NCBI GenBank assembly: GCA_035353335.1
Contig: DAOPZJ010000008.1
Location: 1-38,168, forward strand
Direction: 5' to 3'
From: Oscillospiraceae bacterium
GTDB taxonomy: Bacteria > Bacillota > Clostridia > Oscillospirales > JAKOTC01
Length of the DNA stretch: 38,168 nucleotides
Shown here: positions 7,661 through 15,711 of the stretch, in pieces
Layout of the letters: each line of letters starts with the position of its first letter
How positions within the stretch are numbered: position 1 is the first letter of the stretch
The notes under the pieces: model-generated
Seen by the model: the letters and a program-made list of their open reading frames with translations, nothing else
What the model was told of the DNA's origin: nothing
The model's database searches: none
Made by a program: the position numbers and the translations under genes

Positions 7661-10405
7661 TCAATTATCAAAAAAGCCGTCCGTGTAGAATACATGATCC
7701 AGTTCTTCATTGGTCATAACATGAGACACCTTATCCCGCACAGCGCTTTTTGACATATCAAGTCTCTTGAAACCACCTGATTTATCTTTTCGGATAAGCT
7801 GAATTCGGCCGACTCCGGGGTTTTGCCTTGCATATTCGGCAAACCCTTTTGCTTTTCCGAGGTTATCGATTCTCGTCGGATCATGCGGCTCCAGAATATC
7901 GACCACATAACCGGTTGAATCGTCTTTTCGGATAATGATAAAATCAGGATATGTCGGCTTTTTTTCGCCGTTTATTTCATAAGGAATGCACAAAGACCAC
8001 GGTTTTCTTGGGGGATTGCGAAGCCAGAAAACGAATTTTTCATTTTCTTGTTCTTCTTTAAGAACCCCTTGTTCCCAACCGTTCAGAGATATGGTTGCTT
8101 TTCCCGAATCATCGACAAAGAGATGGTCTGTATAGTCTTTTCCATCCGACGCGTGATCATAAATAATTGTTTCGGGAAGCCGGAAATTATGTTTGCTTAC
8201 GATATCTCCGTCCGATACGATGCCGTCATACTTCTTTTTATATTTATCAGGAAAACCTATCGTTTTCCGCCTGTACCGATCGTTGATCTCATGGAACTTC
8301 TCTTTCGCATATTCGTTCAGTTTGTCCATACAGGCACTGTTATCGGTGAAAATGATGATATCAATTTTGTAACTGCTCGGATTATTATAATCTGCGTATT
8401 TATTACCATAAGAAAAGCTTATGCCCTCGTTACCGAGTTTGGTCTCCGCAAGGCGGAACTGCCGTTCAATATCCGTATCCGTTGAGGAAAACAAGTCGTG
8501 AATCTGATGATTGTCCACAGATTCGCCGAAAACATCAAAAACCTCTGTGTTCATTTTGAACTGCATAACTTTTTCTGCTAAATCCCCGTATTTATTGGAT
8601 GATTTTAATGTGCAGATATAATTGTGGATTATATCAACGATTTCATCGGCAACAACTTCAGAAATATCGTTATCATAACCCGATTGGCTCAGTAAACGAA
8701 CAAGAGCGAATAAAGACAACAAGTAATTGCTGATTACGACGCTGCGAACATCATAAGTCAGTAAACCAAGTTCGTTAATTGCCTTCACGACTTCTTCTCT
8801 TTCCGAAATTTTCATGAAAGGAGCGGGATTGCCTGCAAAAGGTTGGTTTAATTGGGTCTCTGCCTCTTCCGATTTTGATGCATTTAAATCGATGGGTTGA
8901 GTTACTTCATCTTGTTGTTTAATCGAAGAAGATTCATCGTTAATACCCGTTCGTGATCCCGAACCGGGTTCCTGTGTCTGCGTTGGTTTAATACTCACTT
9001 GCTTAATACCTGCACTGTAGTTCGGACGGACTGTCAAGGTTTCGTATTTTTTTGAACCGAATGATTCCTCGCATACGTCTGTCGGAATGCTGCCTCCTTC
9101 AGTGCTTTGAAATGCTTCCACAACGTTCTTTACTGTGCCGACGCTGAAATACGGCAGGTACAGATGAACATCGTTCAAAATATCATCAACCTGGATGTGC
9201 ATTTGCATAGGCGTCCTGACCATTCGCCCAAGAAGCTGCGCAATATAAGTTGCGTCGGCTGCATGTCTGAACGACATCATGGTCTCAGCACGGGGACAAT
9301 CCCAACCGGTTGATAAATTCTCTTTAAAGAATACAACTTTTATTCGTTTATCATCGGAAATTCGGGAAGGCTCTTCATACCTTACATCAATTCCGTTTAC
9401 GCGCAGAGTCGATGTTGTCTGACCGAATGTATGAACCACATCGCCATCCTGAAACCGCATACCGGTTCGTTCTTCAATTATCTGCAGACAGTCATCCAAA
9501 TCGGTGTCCGAAATACGTGTTCCCGTGCTGTTTTGTACCTGGACTACAAATATAGGATTCACATAGGCATAATGCTGTTCATAACAATACTGTGACCAGT
9601 GGTCCCATTTTTGTTTCCAGTCATCAGCGGCTGCCTGAAGAACCGCCATTTCATTGTTTTTCGTATCCGGATATGTAATTACAATTCTGTCTTTCAACAG
9701 CCCCGAAACGCGAACTTCTTCTTCGGATGTTTTTACAAAATATCTGGTCGACGTCGTGCCGGCGACAAGCGCATTGAATCGGTCGACTGTTGCGCTGATT
9801 CCGATCACAAGCGGCATCTGAGGGAGATCATCTTCGGGGCTGCCGATCAGAAACTTTTGCATGATGGTGGTTGCTCGACCGGCTTCGCGTCCCTGCATGC
9901 CCCGGTGTGCCTCATCGATTATAAAATACAGACGGTCATATTTTTCAAGTGCGGTATTGCGCAGTGTTTCCCAAATGGTGTATTGCCGACCGTCCGAATG
10001 CTTGGTCAGGTTGCTGCTCTTGCCGAGTTTTTGTGTATTCAAGAAATAGATGTGGCCGTCTTCAAGAGTTTCCCGATCAAAGGATTCATCTTCAACGGTA
10101 ACACATTGGTCCAAACGGATTTTATCCGCTTTCAAATCGAACTTTTGTTTTGATTGTGCGTTGAGTTCAGGTGAATCCGAAAGCCAGACGAAAATTGCAT
10201 CGGGTTGGTCAGAGTATAATATATCGCCGAACAAAATGATTTCGACAAGAGACGCCATGATAATGGTTTTACCTGCTCCGGTCGGCGCTGTATAGGAAAC
10301 CACCTGAGGTGTACGGGTATGGCGATAAGAACAGAGCGCTTCGGCTGTTTTAGCTCTCAATTTTGAAAGCGCATTTTTTTGAAAAGTGTATAATTCGACT
10401 TTCAT
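7661..10405 (-). CDS. Type III-like restriction (Res) helicase subunit
   Basis: This is a 914-aa superfamily 2 helicase. It has TAPTGAGKT (39-47, Walker A), FIIDEAH (161-167), GISATVDRF and, in the second lobe, STGWDCPRAET plus LLGRMVRTP, the usual type III Res pattern. The C terminus resembles the Res nuclease region, with YPDFIIIR followed by VVDILEPH. The lysine expected after the second acidic residue of PD-(D/E)XK is replaced (see findings). It normally partners Mod to translocate on and cut foreign DNA. The ATG follows GGAGGT, which lies within the last codons of Mod; the gap between the two genes is 5 nt, so translation is probably coupled. Confidence 0.93.
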   Translation of the reverse strand: MKVELYTFQKNALSKLRAKTAEALCSYRHTRTPQVVSYTAPTGAGKTIIMASLVEIILFGDILYSDQPDAIFVWLSDSPELNAQSKQKFDLKADKIRLDQCVTVEDESFDRETLEDGHIYFLNTQKLGKSSNLTKHSDGRQYTIWETLRNTALEKYDRLYFIIDEAHRGMQGREAGRATTIMQKFLIGSPEDDLPQMPLVIGISATVDRFNALVAGTTSTRYFVKTSEEEVRVSGLLKDRIVITYPDTKNNEMAVLQAAADDWKQKWDHWSQYCYEQHYAYVNPIFVVQVQNSTGTRISDTDLDDCLQIIEERTGMRFQDGDVVHTFGQTTSTLRVNGIDVRYEEPSRISDDKRIKVVFFKENLSTGWDCPRAETMMSFRHAADATYIAQLLGRMVRTPMQMHIQVDDILNDVHLYLPYFSVGTVKNVVEAFQSTEGGSIPTDVCEESFGSKKYETLTVRPNYSAGIKQVSIKPTQTQEPGSGSRTGINDESSSIKQQDEVTQPIDLNASKSEEAETQLNQPFAGNPAPFMKISEREEVVKAINELGLLTYDVRSVVISNYLLSLFALVRLLSQSGYDNDISEVVADEIVDIIHNYICTLKSSNKYGDLAEKVMQFKMNTEVFDVFGESVDNHQIHDLFSSTDTDIERQFRLAETKLGNEGISFSYGNKYADYNNPSSYKIDIIIFTDNSACMDKLNEYAKEKFHEINDRYRRKTIGFPDKYKKKYDGIVSDGDIVSKHNFRLPETIIYDHASDGKDYTDHLFVDDSGKATISLNGWEQGVLKEEQENEKFVFWLRNPPRKPWSLCIPYEINGEKKPTYPDFIIIRKDDSTGYVVDILEPHDPTRIDNLGKAKGFAEYARQNPGVGRIQLIRKDKSGGFKRLDMSKSAVRDKVSHVMTNEELDHVFYTDGFFDN

Positions 10406-10410
10406 GTGAG

Positions 10411-12495
10411 CTACCTCCTGCAGTTGATACGGAAATTATCCAGGTAATCGCGGTAAAGCTGAAATGTCATTTTACCGTCCATCCCCGAAATCATTTCACG
10501 ATATCCCGCTTCCGAATTTGTTACGATGAACACCGTCTTAATCTCCGGATACTTGTCCAGTTCTTTCTCAAATTCAAGAAAACCGTGCTCGTTGATAAGA
10601 ACGGCGAATTCATTTTGGGGCAAGATCATCATATTAGGAAGCCCATCGTTTTGTAAAGTCGGGCGTTTTCCGGCAGCGCCTGATTTTAACCACAAAAGCG
10701 GAAGTATTTCTTTGAACTGCTTTCCGAGCGCAACCGCGTTTTTATCAAGAAAGCCGAGTTTGAAGTATTCACAGTTGGAAGCAAAGCCACCCGACATAGC
10801 CCGCTCGCTGCCGAGGTAATCTCCTTTCAGCGGGTTTCCGTTGATATCATGACCTTCGATACTGCAAACGGTACGCGGCCATGTGACATAGCGGGCAATA
10901 CCGAGCTTTTCCCATTCTGGATCTCCGGGTTGAAAACTTTGTGCTTTCAGCGTTTTTGCCTCATCATCGGAGACCTCATTGTTGGTGACCATGATGCAGC
11001 GACGGTGACCGCCATCTTCCGCATTAAGTAGATTTACAGCATGAAGCGTTGTTCCAGAGCCGGCAAAGAAGTCTACAATAAGAGCGTTGGGGTTATTAAG
11101 GCAAAAGAGTTTAATACAATCCTCAACAGCATACAAAGATTTTGGGAAATCAAATCGTGTTTCGTCTAATATGTTTTTTAAAACTTTCGTTCCGTAATCA
11201 CGTGCATCATGCGTCTCAAATGACCACTGAGTTTTTGGCATTGCCTTTCTAGATTCAAGATTGCTTGCAATAATCCCGCCATCTTCGGTGTATCCTCTTA
11301 CCGACACTTTTCCTGTTTCAATATCTTTGATTGTCCCGGAAGATAAATAAGATAAAGCAAATTGTTGAGGTTTATCTTTTTGATATTTCGAAGCTTTTAT
11401 ATATCCTTTTTCGACGAGATGTCTACATGCATTAGGTGTAACACTCCACATCATTTCAGTTCCATCATCACGCACGGGAAAAACTGTTTCGCAGTTTTCC
11501 ATTTTACTAACTGAAAACCGATTGACCTCTGACGTGATTGGATCTCCGACTTTTATTATTTTATGTGTATTTTTATCTATATACAGAGGATAAAATTGCG
11601 ATGGTCGAGAAGTGCGTATATTTGCTGGATTTCCTCTACGGAATGATCTCCAATGAATATCGTCGCCTTCTTTTTGGTAATTAGCATTATCAATCGGCGT
11701 TATCGTATAATTACCGTTCATTACAAAATATATGAACTCATTAACTCTGCTAAAACTATTAAATCTTGCTGCACCGCTTCTCGCGGTTAATGTGCTGACC
11801 ATTTGTATATTTGCTTCCGGAAACATTTCCTCCAATAAACACCCGAGATGCAAGTATTCTTTTTCGTCGATAGTTACAATTAGAACTGAATTGTTTGGAT
11901 TCAGAATCCGCTTCGCAATCTTCAGCCGCTTCTGCATCATGGAGAGCCATTTGCTGTGACGGTATGTATCGGAACTATCAACATAATAATTATTATATTT
12001 CCAATCTCTTGCGCCGGTATTGTATGGCGGGTCGATATAGATGCAATCAACCTTTTTCGGATAGAGATATTCGAGCAATTGAAGCGCATGGTAATTATCC
12101 GCTTCAATTAAAGTATGCCATAACTTGCTGTCCGGCGCGTTCTCAACAGCATCGACCGGCAACAGAGTCGGGTATATCGGCTCTCCGAATTGAGCAATCG
12201 CAACCAGGTCGGAGAGCGCGATGCTTTCTTCAGAATTTGTTGAACGGCGAACGCATACAGCGATGTCGTTATGAATCTCCTTGACACGATATACGTCGTT
12301 CACTTCGCCGGCTTTTTTCGCTGCAAGAGAATCGCGGCGTATCTCGATGCCGTAAAGCGGAGTGCATTCCGGGATATGTTCCTCAAAGACAAGCCCGAAC
12401 TTTTTTTGCTTTGAAAGTTTATTGACCTCTTGTTCCAAACGTTCACGAAGTTTTTTATCTTCGATTTGCCTTATCAGATCGTTAATTGCCGCCAT
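10411..12495 (-). CDS. Type III-like DNA adenine-N6 methyltransferase (Mod)
   Basis: This is a 694-aa beta-class amino-methyltransferase. IDPPYNTG (about 154-161, catalytic motif IV) comes first and VDFFAGSGTT (about 471-480, S-adenosylmethionine motif I) comes later, the permuted order of type III Mod proteins. The segment between them is the expected target-recognition domain. The C-terminal roughly 90 residues are an extension beyond the methylase core. The start is supported by GGGAGG 7 nt upstream and by a promoter at 12620-12648. It is the first gene of the four-gene operon and should both protect host DNA and set its specificity. By eye, the recognition region is AT-richer than the rest of the gene. 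Confidence 0.94.
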   Translation of the reverse strand: MAAINDLIRQIEDKKLRERLEQEVNKLSKQKKFGLVFEEHIPECTPLYGIEIRRDSLAAKKAGEVNDVYRVKEIHNDIAVCVRRSTNSEESIALSDLVAIAQFGEPIYPTLLPVDAVENAPDSKLWHTLIEADNYHALQLLEYLYPKKVDCIYIDPPYNTGARDWKYNNYYVDSSDTYRHSKWLSMMQKRLKIAKRILNPNNSVLIVTIDEKEYLHLGCLLEEMFPEANIQMVSTLTARSGAARFNSFSRVNEFIYFVMNGNYTITPIDNANYQKEGDDIHWRSFRRGNPANIRTSRPSQFYPLYIDKNTHKIIKVGDPITSEVNRFSVSKMENCETVFPVRDDGTEMMWSVTPNACRHLVEKGYIKASKYQKDKPQQFALSYLSSGTIKDIETGKVSVRGYTEDGGIIASNLESRKAMPKTQWSFETHDARDYGTKVLKNILDETRFDFPKSLYAVEDCIKLFCLNNPNALIVDFFAGSGTTLHAVNLLNAEDGGHRRCIMVTNNEVSDDEAKTLKAQSFQPGDPEWEKLGIARYVTWPRTVCSIEGHDINGNPLKGDYLGSERAMSGGFASNCEYFKLGFLDKNAVALGKQFKEILPLLWLKSGAAGKRPTLQNDGLPNMMILPQNEFAVLINEHGFLEFEKELDKYPEIKTVFIVTNSEAGYREMISGMDGKMTFQLYRDYLDNFRINCRR

Positions 12496-12552
12496 TCAAT
12501 TGCCTCCCGGAAATTTATGAAATCAATTCAATTTAAGACCGCTTTTACTTAT

Positions 12553-12590
12553 TTCGGAATACATTCATAAGCGAAAGAATACGTTCCGAA
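12553..12590. promoter_or_regulatory. Inverted repeat in the Mod operon leader
   Basis: TTCGGAATACATTC (12553-12566) and GAATACGTTCCGAA (12577-12590) form a 14-bp inverted repeat with a 10-nt spacer. On the minus-strand transcript 13 of 14 positions pair if G-U is allowed. It lies between the predicted transcription start and the Mod start codon, so it could be a repressor operator or an RNA hairpin. Confidence 0.55.
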
Positions 12591-12619
12591 TATACAAGCC
12601 CAAACTACTATTAATTTAC

Positions 12620-12648
12620 AGTATACTACAAAAATGGAATAAAAACAA
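12620..12648 (-). promoter_or_regulatory. Sigma-70-type promoter of the Mod-Res-SNF2-ATPase operon
   Basis: On the minus strand, TTGTTT (12648-12643) and TATACT (12625-12620) are separated by exactly 17 bp. Transcription would begin near 12613, giving a leader of about 118 nt that contains the inverted repeat. Confidence 0.65.
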
Positions 12649-12868
12649 CCAAATTATACAAGTTTTTAAACTCAATATGTCACTTCATTGAAAGAGAATC
12701 TGCTAAGTTTTTATTATCAGTTATTGCATGTACCAAAATGAGTGCAGACATTGAATTATTATAATAAGAATCATTGATATCGGTGATGTTGAAAATGGAA
12801 GTATTTAGTGATATTATGGAAAGTGGTGTTACGCAAATTTCTAAATTATTATAGCCCGAGGTGATCAA

Positions 12869-12967
12869 ACGCCCTTTACCATCGTCCGGCAGGACATCAC
12901 AAAAACGGAGGTTGCCGTAATCATCCACGCTGCGAACACTCGAATGAAATTTGGAGGTGTCTTATGA
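12869..12967 (+). pseudogene. Remnant or partial duplicate of the macro-domain gene 5' end
   Basis: Positions 12858-12907 match 13791-13840, which covers the ribosome-binding site and first 13 codons of the intact macro-domain gene, at 48 of 50 bases. Both differences turn ATG into ACG, and the first of them removes the start codon. Beyond this the frame still resembles the macro fold start (HAANTRMKFGG against NAANPDLAMGG) but at much lower identity, and it stops at TGA 12965-12967. The stop overlaps the next gene's ATG. It is too short to be a macro domain. Confidence 0.75.
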
Positions 12968-13353
12968 ATACATACGAAAACAATTTGATCCTGAGTTCTG
13001 AGCGGGCATTCTTGAAGAACGATGAAAAGTTTGTAAAAGCATTTGAAGGTTGTCAAATCGGAACTTTATTTTCACGCGGTGAGATTGTTTATCGGGTTGT
13101 GAATAAATACGGCTGCAATCCGACAAGCATCATCCCAAGTGATCATTGTTACAATCGCATCAATAAAGGTTTGGATTTCGATAAAGTTCCGCTTCTTTTT
13201 GAATATACCGATGATAAAAGATATAAGTACCTGGGTGTCGATTATCCTTACACGGGAAAAGTCTTTCATAAGCCGAAAAGCAGCGGTTCGGAATTCGTTG
13301 TCGGTGAATGGAAAGACGGAAAAATCGTTTGGTTGAATACCCCGAGGCGATGA
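12964..13353 (+). CDS. Unrecognised 129-aa protein
   Basis: I do not recognise the family. The protein is soluble and basic/aromatic, with no signal peptide. Conspicuous segments are TSIIPSDHCYNRIN (about 59-72), LFEYTDDKRYKYLGVDYPYTG and a C-terminal EWKDGKIVWL, which suggest a compact alpha/beta domain. GGAGGTG lies 5-6 nt before the ATG and is formed by codons of the preceding macro remnant, whose stop overlaps the start (ATGA). It leads a plus-strand run with the ArsC-like and macro-domain genes and faces away from the Mod operon. A role in the island is possible but unsupported. Confidence 0.72.
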   Translation: MNTYENNLILSSERAFLKNDEKFVKAFEGCQIGTLFSRGEIVYRVVNKYGCNPTSIIPSDHCYNRINKGLDFDKVPLLFEYTDDKRYKYLGVDYPYTGKVFHKPKSSGSEFVVGEWKDGKIVWLNTPRR

Positions 13354-13376
13354 CGGAGCGAAACCGGAGGGTTCTT

Positions 13377-13718
13377 ATGAACATACAGATATTCGGCACC
13401 TTGAAATGCTTCGACACCAAGAAGGCGCAGCGGTATTTCAGCGAGCGCAGAATCAAGGTGCAATTCATTGACCTGAAAGAAAAGCCGATGAGCCGCGGGG
13501 AGTTTTTGAGCGTGAAATCCGCCGTCGGCGGCTGGGACAAACTGATTGACGAGAACTGCCGGGATCAGGACTTGCTGACTCTTTTCAAATACCTGACTCC
13601 CGACGCAAAGGAAGAAAAAGTCCTTGAAAATCAAATCCTTCTCAAAACCCCGATCGTCCGAAACGGCAGGCAAGCCACGGTTGGCTACGCCCCCGAGGTT
13701 TGGAAAACATGGGCGTGA
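13377..13718 (+). CDS. ArsC/Spx-family thioredoxin-fold protein
   Basis: This 113-aa protein has the normal family length. The beta-alpha start MNIQIFGTLKCFDTKKA carries a single Cys (C11) where ArsC/YffB/Spx proteins have their active-site CxxxC or CxxS. The typical ArsC ending is present: TPIVRNGRQATVGYAPEVW, containing the conserved cis-Pro region. GGAGG stands 6 nt before ATG 13377; an upstream in-frame ATG at 13308 lies inside the preceding gene and lacks a good site. True arsenate reductase activity is doubtful with only one Cys and no ars neighbours. A redox or regulatory role is more likely. Confidence 0.82.
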   Translation: MNIQIFGTLKCFDTKKAQRYFSERRIKVQFIDLKEKPMSRGEFLSVKSAVGGWDKLIDENCRDQDLLTLFKYLTPDAKEEKVLENQILLKTPIVRNGRQATVGYAPEVWKTWA

Positions 13719-13801
13719 GAGCGCACGGCGCATTACATACAATGATGTTTGATTCGGATGAATAAAACGATGTTTTGAATCCGACAGCGAGAGGTGATCA
13801 A

Positions 13802-14845
13802 ATGCCCTTTACCATCGTCCGGCAGGACATCACAAAAATGAAGGTCGACGCCATCGTTAACGCCGCGAATCCCGATCTCGCGATGGGCGGCGGCGTTTGC
13901 GGAGCGATTTTTGAGGCGGCGGGCAGTTCCGAACTGCAGGCCGCCTGTGATCAGCTTGCGCCCATCCGTATTGGCGACGCGGTCATTACGCCGGGGTTCG
14001 CGCTGCCTTCCAAGTTTATCATTCATACCGCCGGGCCGATATACCGTGACGGCAAGCACGGCGAAGAGGAATTGCTGCGCTCTTGCTACCTGAACAGTTT
14101 GAAGCGGGCGGCGGAGAACAAGTGTGAGAGCATCGCGTTTCCGCTCATTTCAAGCGGTATTTACGGGTATCCGAAAGCCGACGCGCTGCGCGTCGCCGCA
14201 CAAGTGATTCGCGTTTTCCTCGAAGAACACGACATAGACGTATCCCTGGTGGTATTTGATAAGGAAGCGTACACCGTCAGCGAACAGCTGCTCGGAGAAG
14301 TCAGAAGTTATATCGATGAGCATTATGTTAAGGAGCAAAGCTCCCGGGAAAACGAATTTCGCCGAACCCGGCAGCTTGACGCCGCGCGTTCTTTATTGAA
14401 TGAAGCCGATCTTTCCCGCTATAACATGCCGGTAACGAAGCAGGCACCGCTTGCGCCGCATGCGGCGCAGGTCGATGCCGGCATTGATGATCTGGTCGGT
14501 AAACTGGATGAGCCGTTTTCCGAGACGCTGCTGCATCTGATCGACGCCAAAGGCCGAAAAGACGTTGAAGTCTATAAACGCGCCAATCTGGACCGGAAGC
14601 TGTTCTCGAAAATCCGGACCGGAAAAGGGTATACGCCGGGCAAGCGCACCGTTATCGCCCTCGCAATCGCGCTGGAGTTATCGCTCAGGGAGACGGACGA
14701 CCTATTGGAGCGGGCGGGATTTGCCCTGTCCCACAGTCAGAAATTCGACGTGATCGTCGAATACTTCATCGTCAACAGGCATTACGACATCTTCGAGATC
14801 AACGAGGTCCTTTTCAAATACGACCAGCCGCTGCTCGGAGGGTGA
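13802..14845 (+). CDS. Macro domain protein with C-terminal HTH-like domain
   Basis: This is a 347-aa protein. Residues about 1-170 form a macro (ADP-ribose-binding or O-acetyl-ADP-ribose deacetylase-like) domain: DAIVNAAN (16-23), GGGVCGAI (29-36), FIIHTAGPIY and LISSGIYGYP. A linker leads to about 235-347, an XRE-like helical domain (RKLFSKIRTGKGYTPGKRT, then ALELSLRETDDLLERAGF). Similar macro-HTH fusions exist in Firmicutes, often near VWA proteins, as here. The start has GAGGTG 5 nt upstream; the 9 extra upstream in-frame codons are unlikely to be translated. It could remove ADP-ribose from proteins or sense ADP-ribose derivatives. Its first 50 bases are duplicated at 12858. Confidence 0.9.
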   Translation: MPFTIVRQDITKMKVDAIVNAANPDLAMGGGVCGAIFEAAGSSELQAACDQLAPIRIGDAVITPGFALPSKFIIHTAGPIYRDGKHGEEELLRSCYLNSLKRAAENKCESIAFPLISSGIYGYPKADALRVAAQVIRVFLEEHDIDVSLVVFDKEAYTVSEQLLGEVRSYIDEHYVKEQSSRENEFRRTRQLDAARSLLNEADLSRYNMPVTKQAPLAPHAAQVDAGIDDLVGKLDEPFSETLLHLIDAKGRKDVEVYKRANLDRKLFSKIRTGKGYTPGKRTVIALAIALELSLRETDDLLERAGFALSHSQKFDVIVEYFIVNRHYDIFEINEVLFKYDQPLLGG

Positions 14846-14888
14846 AAGCAAAGAGACAATCGCCATCTAAAAATAACTTTACAATTTT

Positions 14889-14905
14889 GTCGCTTTCAAA
14901 GCGAC
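14889..14905. promoter_or_regulatory. Perfect palindrome upstream of the VWA gene
   Basis: GTCGCTTTCAAAGCGAC is an 8-bp perfect inverted repeat around one base, between the macro gene stop (14845) and the VWA start (14963). It may be an operator or a weak attenuator; no T-tract follows immediately. Confidence 0.4.
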
Positions 14906-14962
14906 CTTATTTCATCGCCGATGAGGTATCTTTAAGTCACAAAACTTGAGGAGGACACGGCA

Positions 14963-15619
14963 ATGAAAAAAGGATTGACGGAACTGGTTTTTATTCTCGA
15001 CAAGAGCGGCTCGATGGCGGGTCTTGAGCATGACACCATCGGTGGGTTCAATTCCATGCTCGAAAAGCAAAAGGCGGTTGAAGGCGAATGCCTGATTACG
15101 ACAGTGCTGTTTGATCACACGTATGAACTGCTTCACGACCGCACCGACATCCGGGCGGTGAACCCCATCACCGAAAAGGAATACGCCGTCGGCGGCATGA
15201 CCGCCCTGCTCGACGCCGTCGGCAGGACGATTGACAAAATCGACAAAGCGCAGGAGCACACCGCGGAGGAATACCGCGCCGAAAAGGTGATGTTCGTCAT
15301 CATCACGGACGGCGCCGAAAATTCGAGCAAAGAGTATTCGGCTCCGGCGATCAAAAAGGCGATTGAGCACCGAAAGGCGAAACAGGGCTGGGAGTTCGTG
15401 TTTCTGGGCGCGAACATCGACGCGGCGGAAGCCGCAGGCAATCTGGGCATCGGCGCGGACCGCGCGCAGAATTACCACGCCGATGCCAAGGGTACGCGCC
15501 TCAATTACTGCGTGATGAGCGACGCGGTCAGCGCGTATCGGACGCATTCGGCAATGCCGGCGGATTGGAACGCCGAAATCAAAAAGGATTTCGACAAGCG
15601 TCAAAAGCCGAAAAAATAA
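14963..15619 (+). CDS. VWA-domain protein (TerY-like)
   Basis: The 218-aa protein is essentially a lone von Willebrand A domain. The metal-ion-dependent adhesion site is complete: DKSGS (13-17), the Thr in GGMTALLDA (T80) and ITDGAEN (D116). There is no signal peptide or membrane segment, so it is cytoplasmic. GAGGAGG precedes the ATG. TerY-type VWA proteins act as protein-interaction modules in tellurium-resistance, stress and defence loci. The 117-nt gap after the macro-HTH gene with a palindrome between suggests either one transcript or separate control. A hairpin follows the stop. Confidence 0.9.
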   Translation: MKKGLTELVFILDKSGSMAGLEHDTIGGFNSMLEKQKAVEGECLITTVLFDHTYELLHDRTDIRAVNPITEKEYAVGGMTALLDAVGRTIDKIDKAQEHTAEEYRAEKVMFVIITDGAENSSKEYSAPAIKKAIEHRKAKQGWEFVFLGANIDAAEAAGNLGIGADRAQNYHADAKGTRLNYCVMSDAVSAYRTHSAMPADWNAEIKKDFDKRQKPKK

Positions 15620-15637
15620 ACCGTAGTAATTTAAAGG

Positions 15638-15671
15638 GGCGCAAGGCGTCGTTAAAATGACGCCTTGCGCC
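15638..15671. terminator. Hairpin between convergent genes
   Basis: GGCGCAAGGCGTC (15638-15650) pairs perfectly with GACGCCTTGCGCC (15659-15671), a 13-bp stem with an 8-nt loop. It lies between the converging VWA gene and the minus-strand repeat protein gene. T- or A-tracts are weak on both sides, so termination strength is uncertain. Confidence 0.55.
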
Positions 15672-15711
15672 TCTGCCTTTCAGAAAACGCGTGAGCGTCG
15701 AGATAGAGAAT

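Noticed and set aside
638..12495. Assignment of the operon as classical DISARM
   Set aside because: A methylase and SNF2 helicase are present, but DrmA, DrmB and DrmC homologues are not visible, and Res plus a GHKL ATPase are not part of DISARM.
12680..12928. 82-aa minus-strand frame between the Mod promoter and the macro remnant
   Set aside because: It runs antisense to the macro remnant and through AT-rich DNA upstream of the Mod promoter; there is no protein-like pattern.
13377..13718. Bona fide arsenate reductase
   Set aside because: Only one Cys in the active-site region and no arsenic-resistance genes nearby; only the fold family is supported.
14912..15604. 230-aa frame antisense to the VWA gene
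   Set aside because: Arg/His-rich composition typical of a mirror frame; the VWA frame has intact catalytic motifs and a strong ribosome-binding site.
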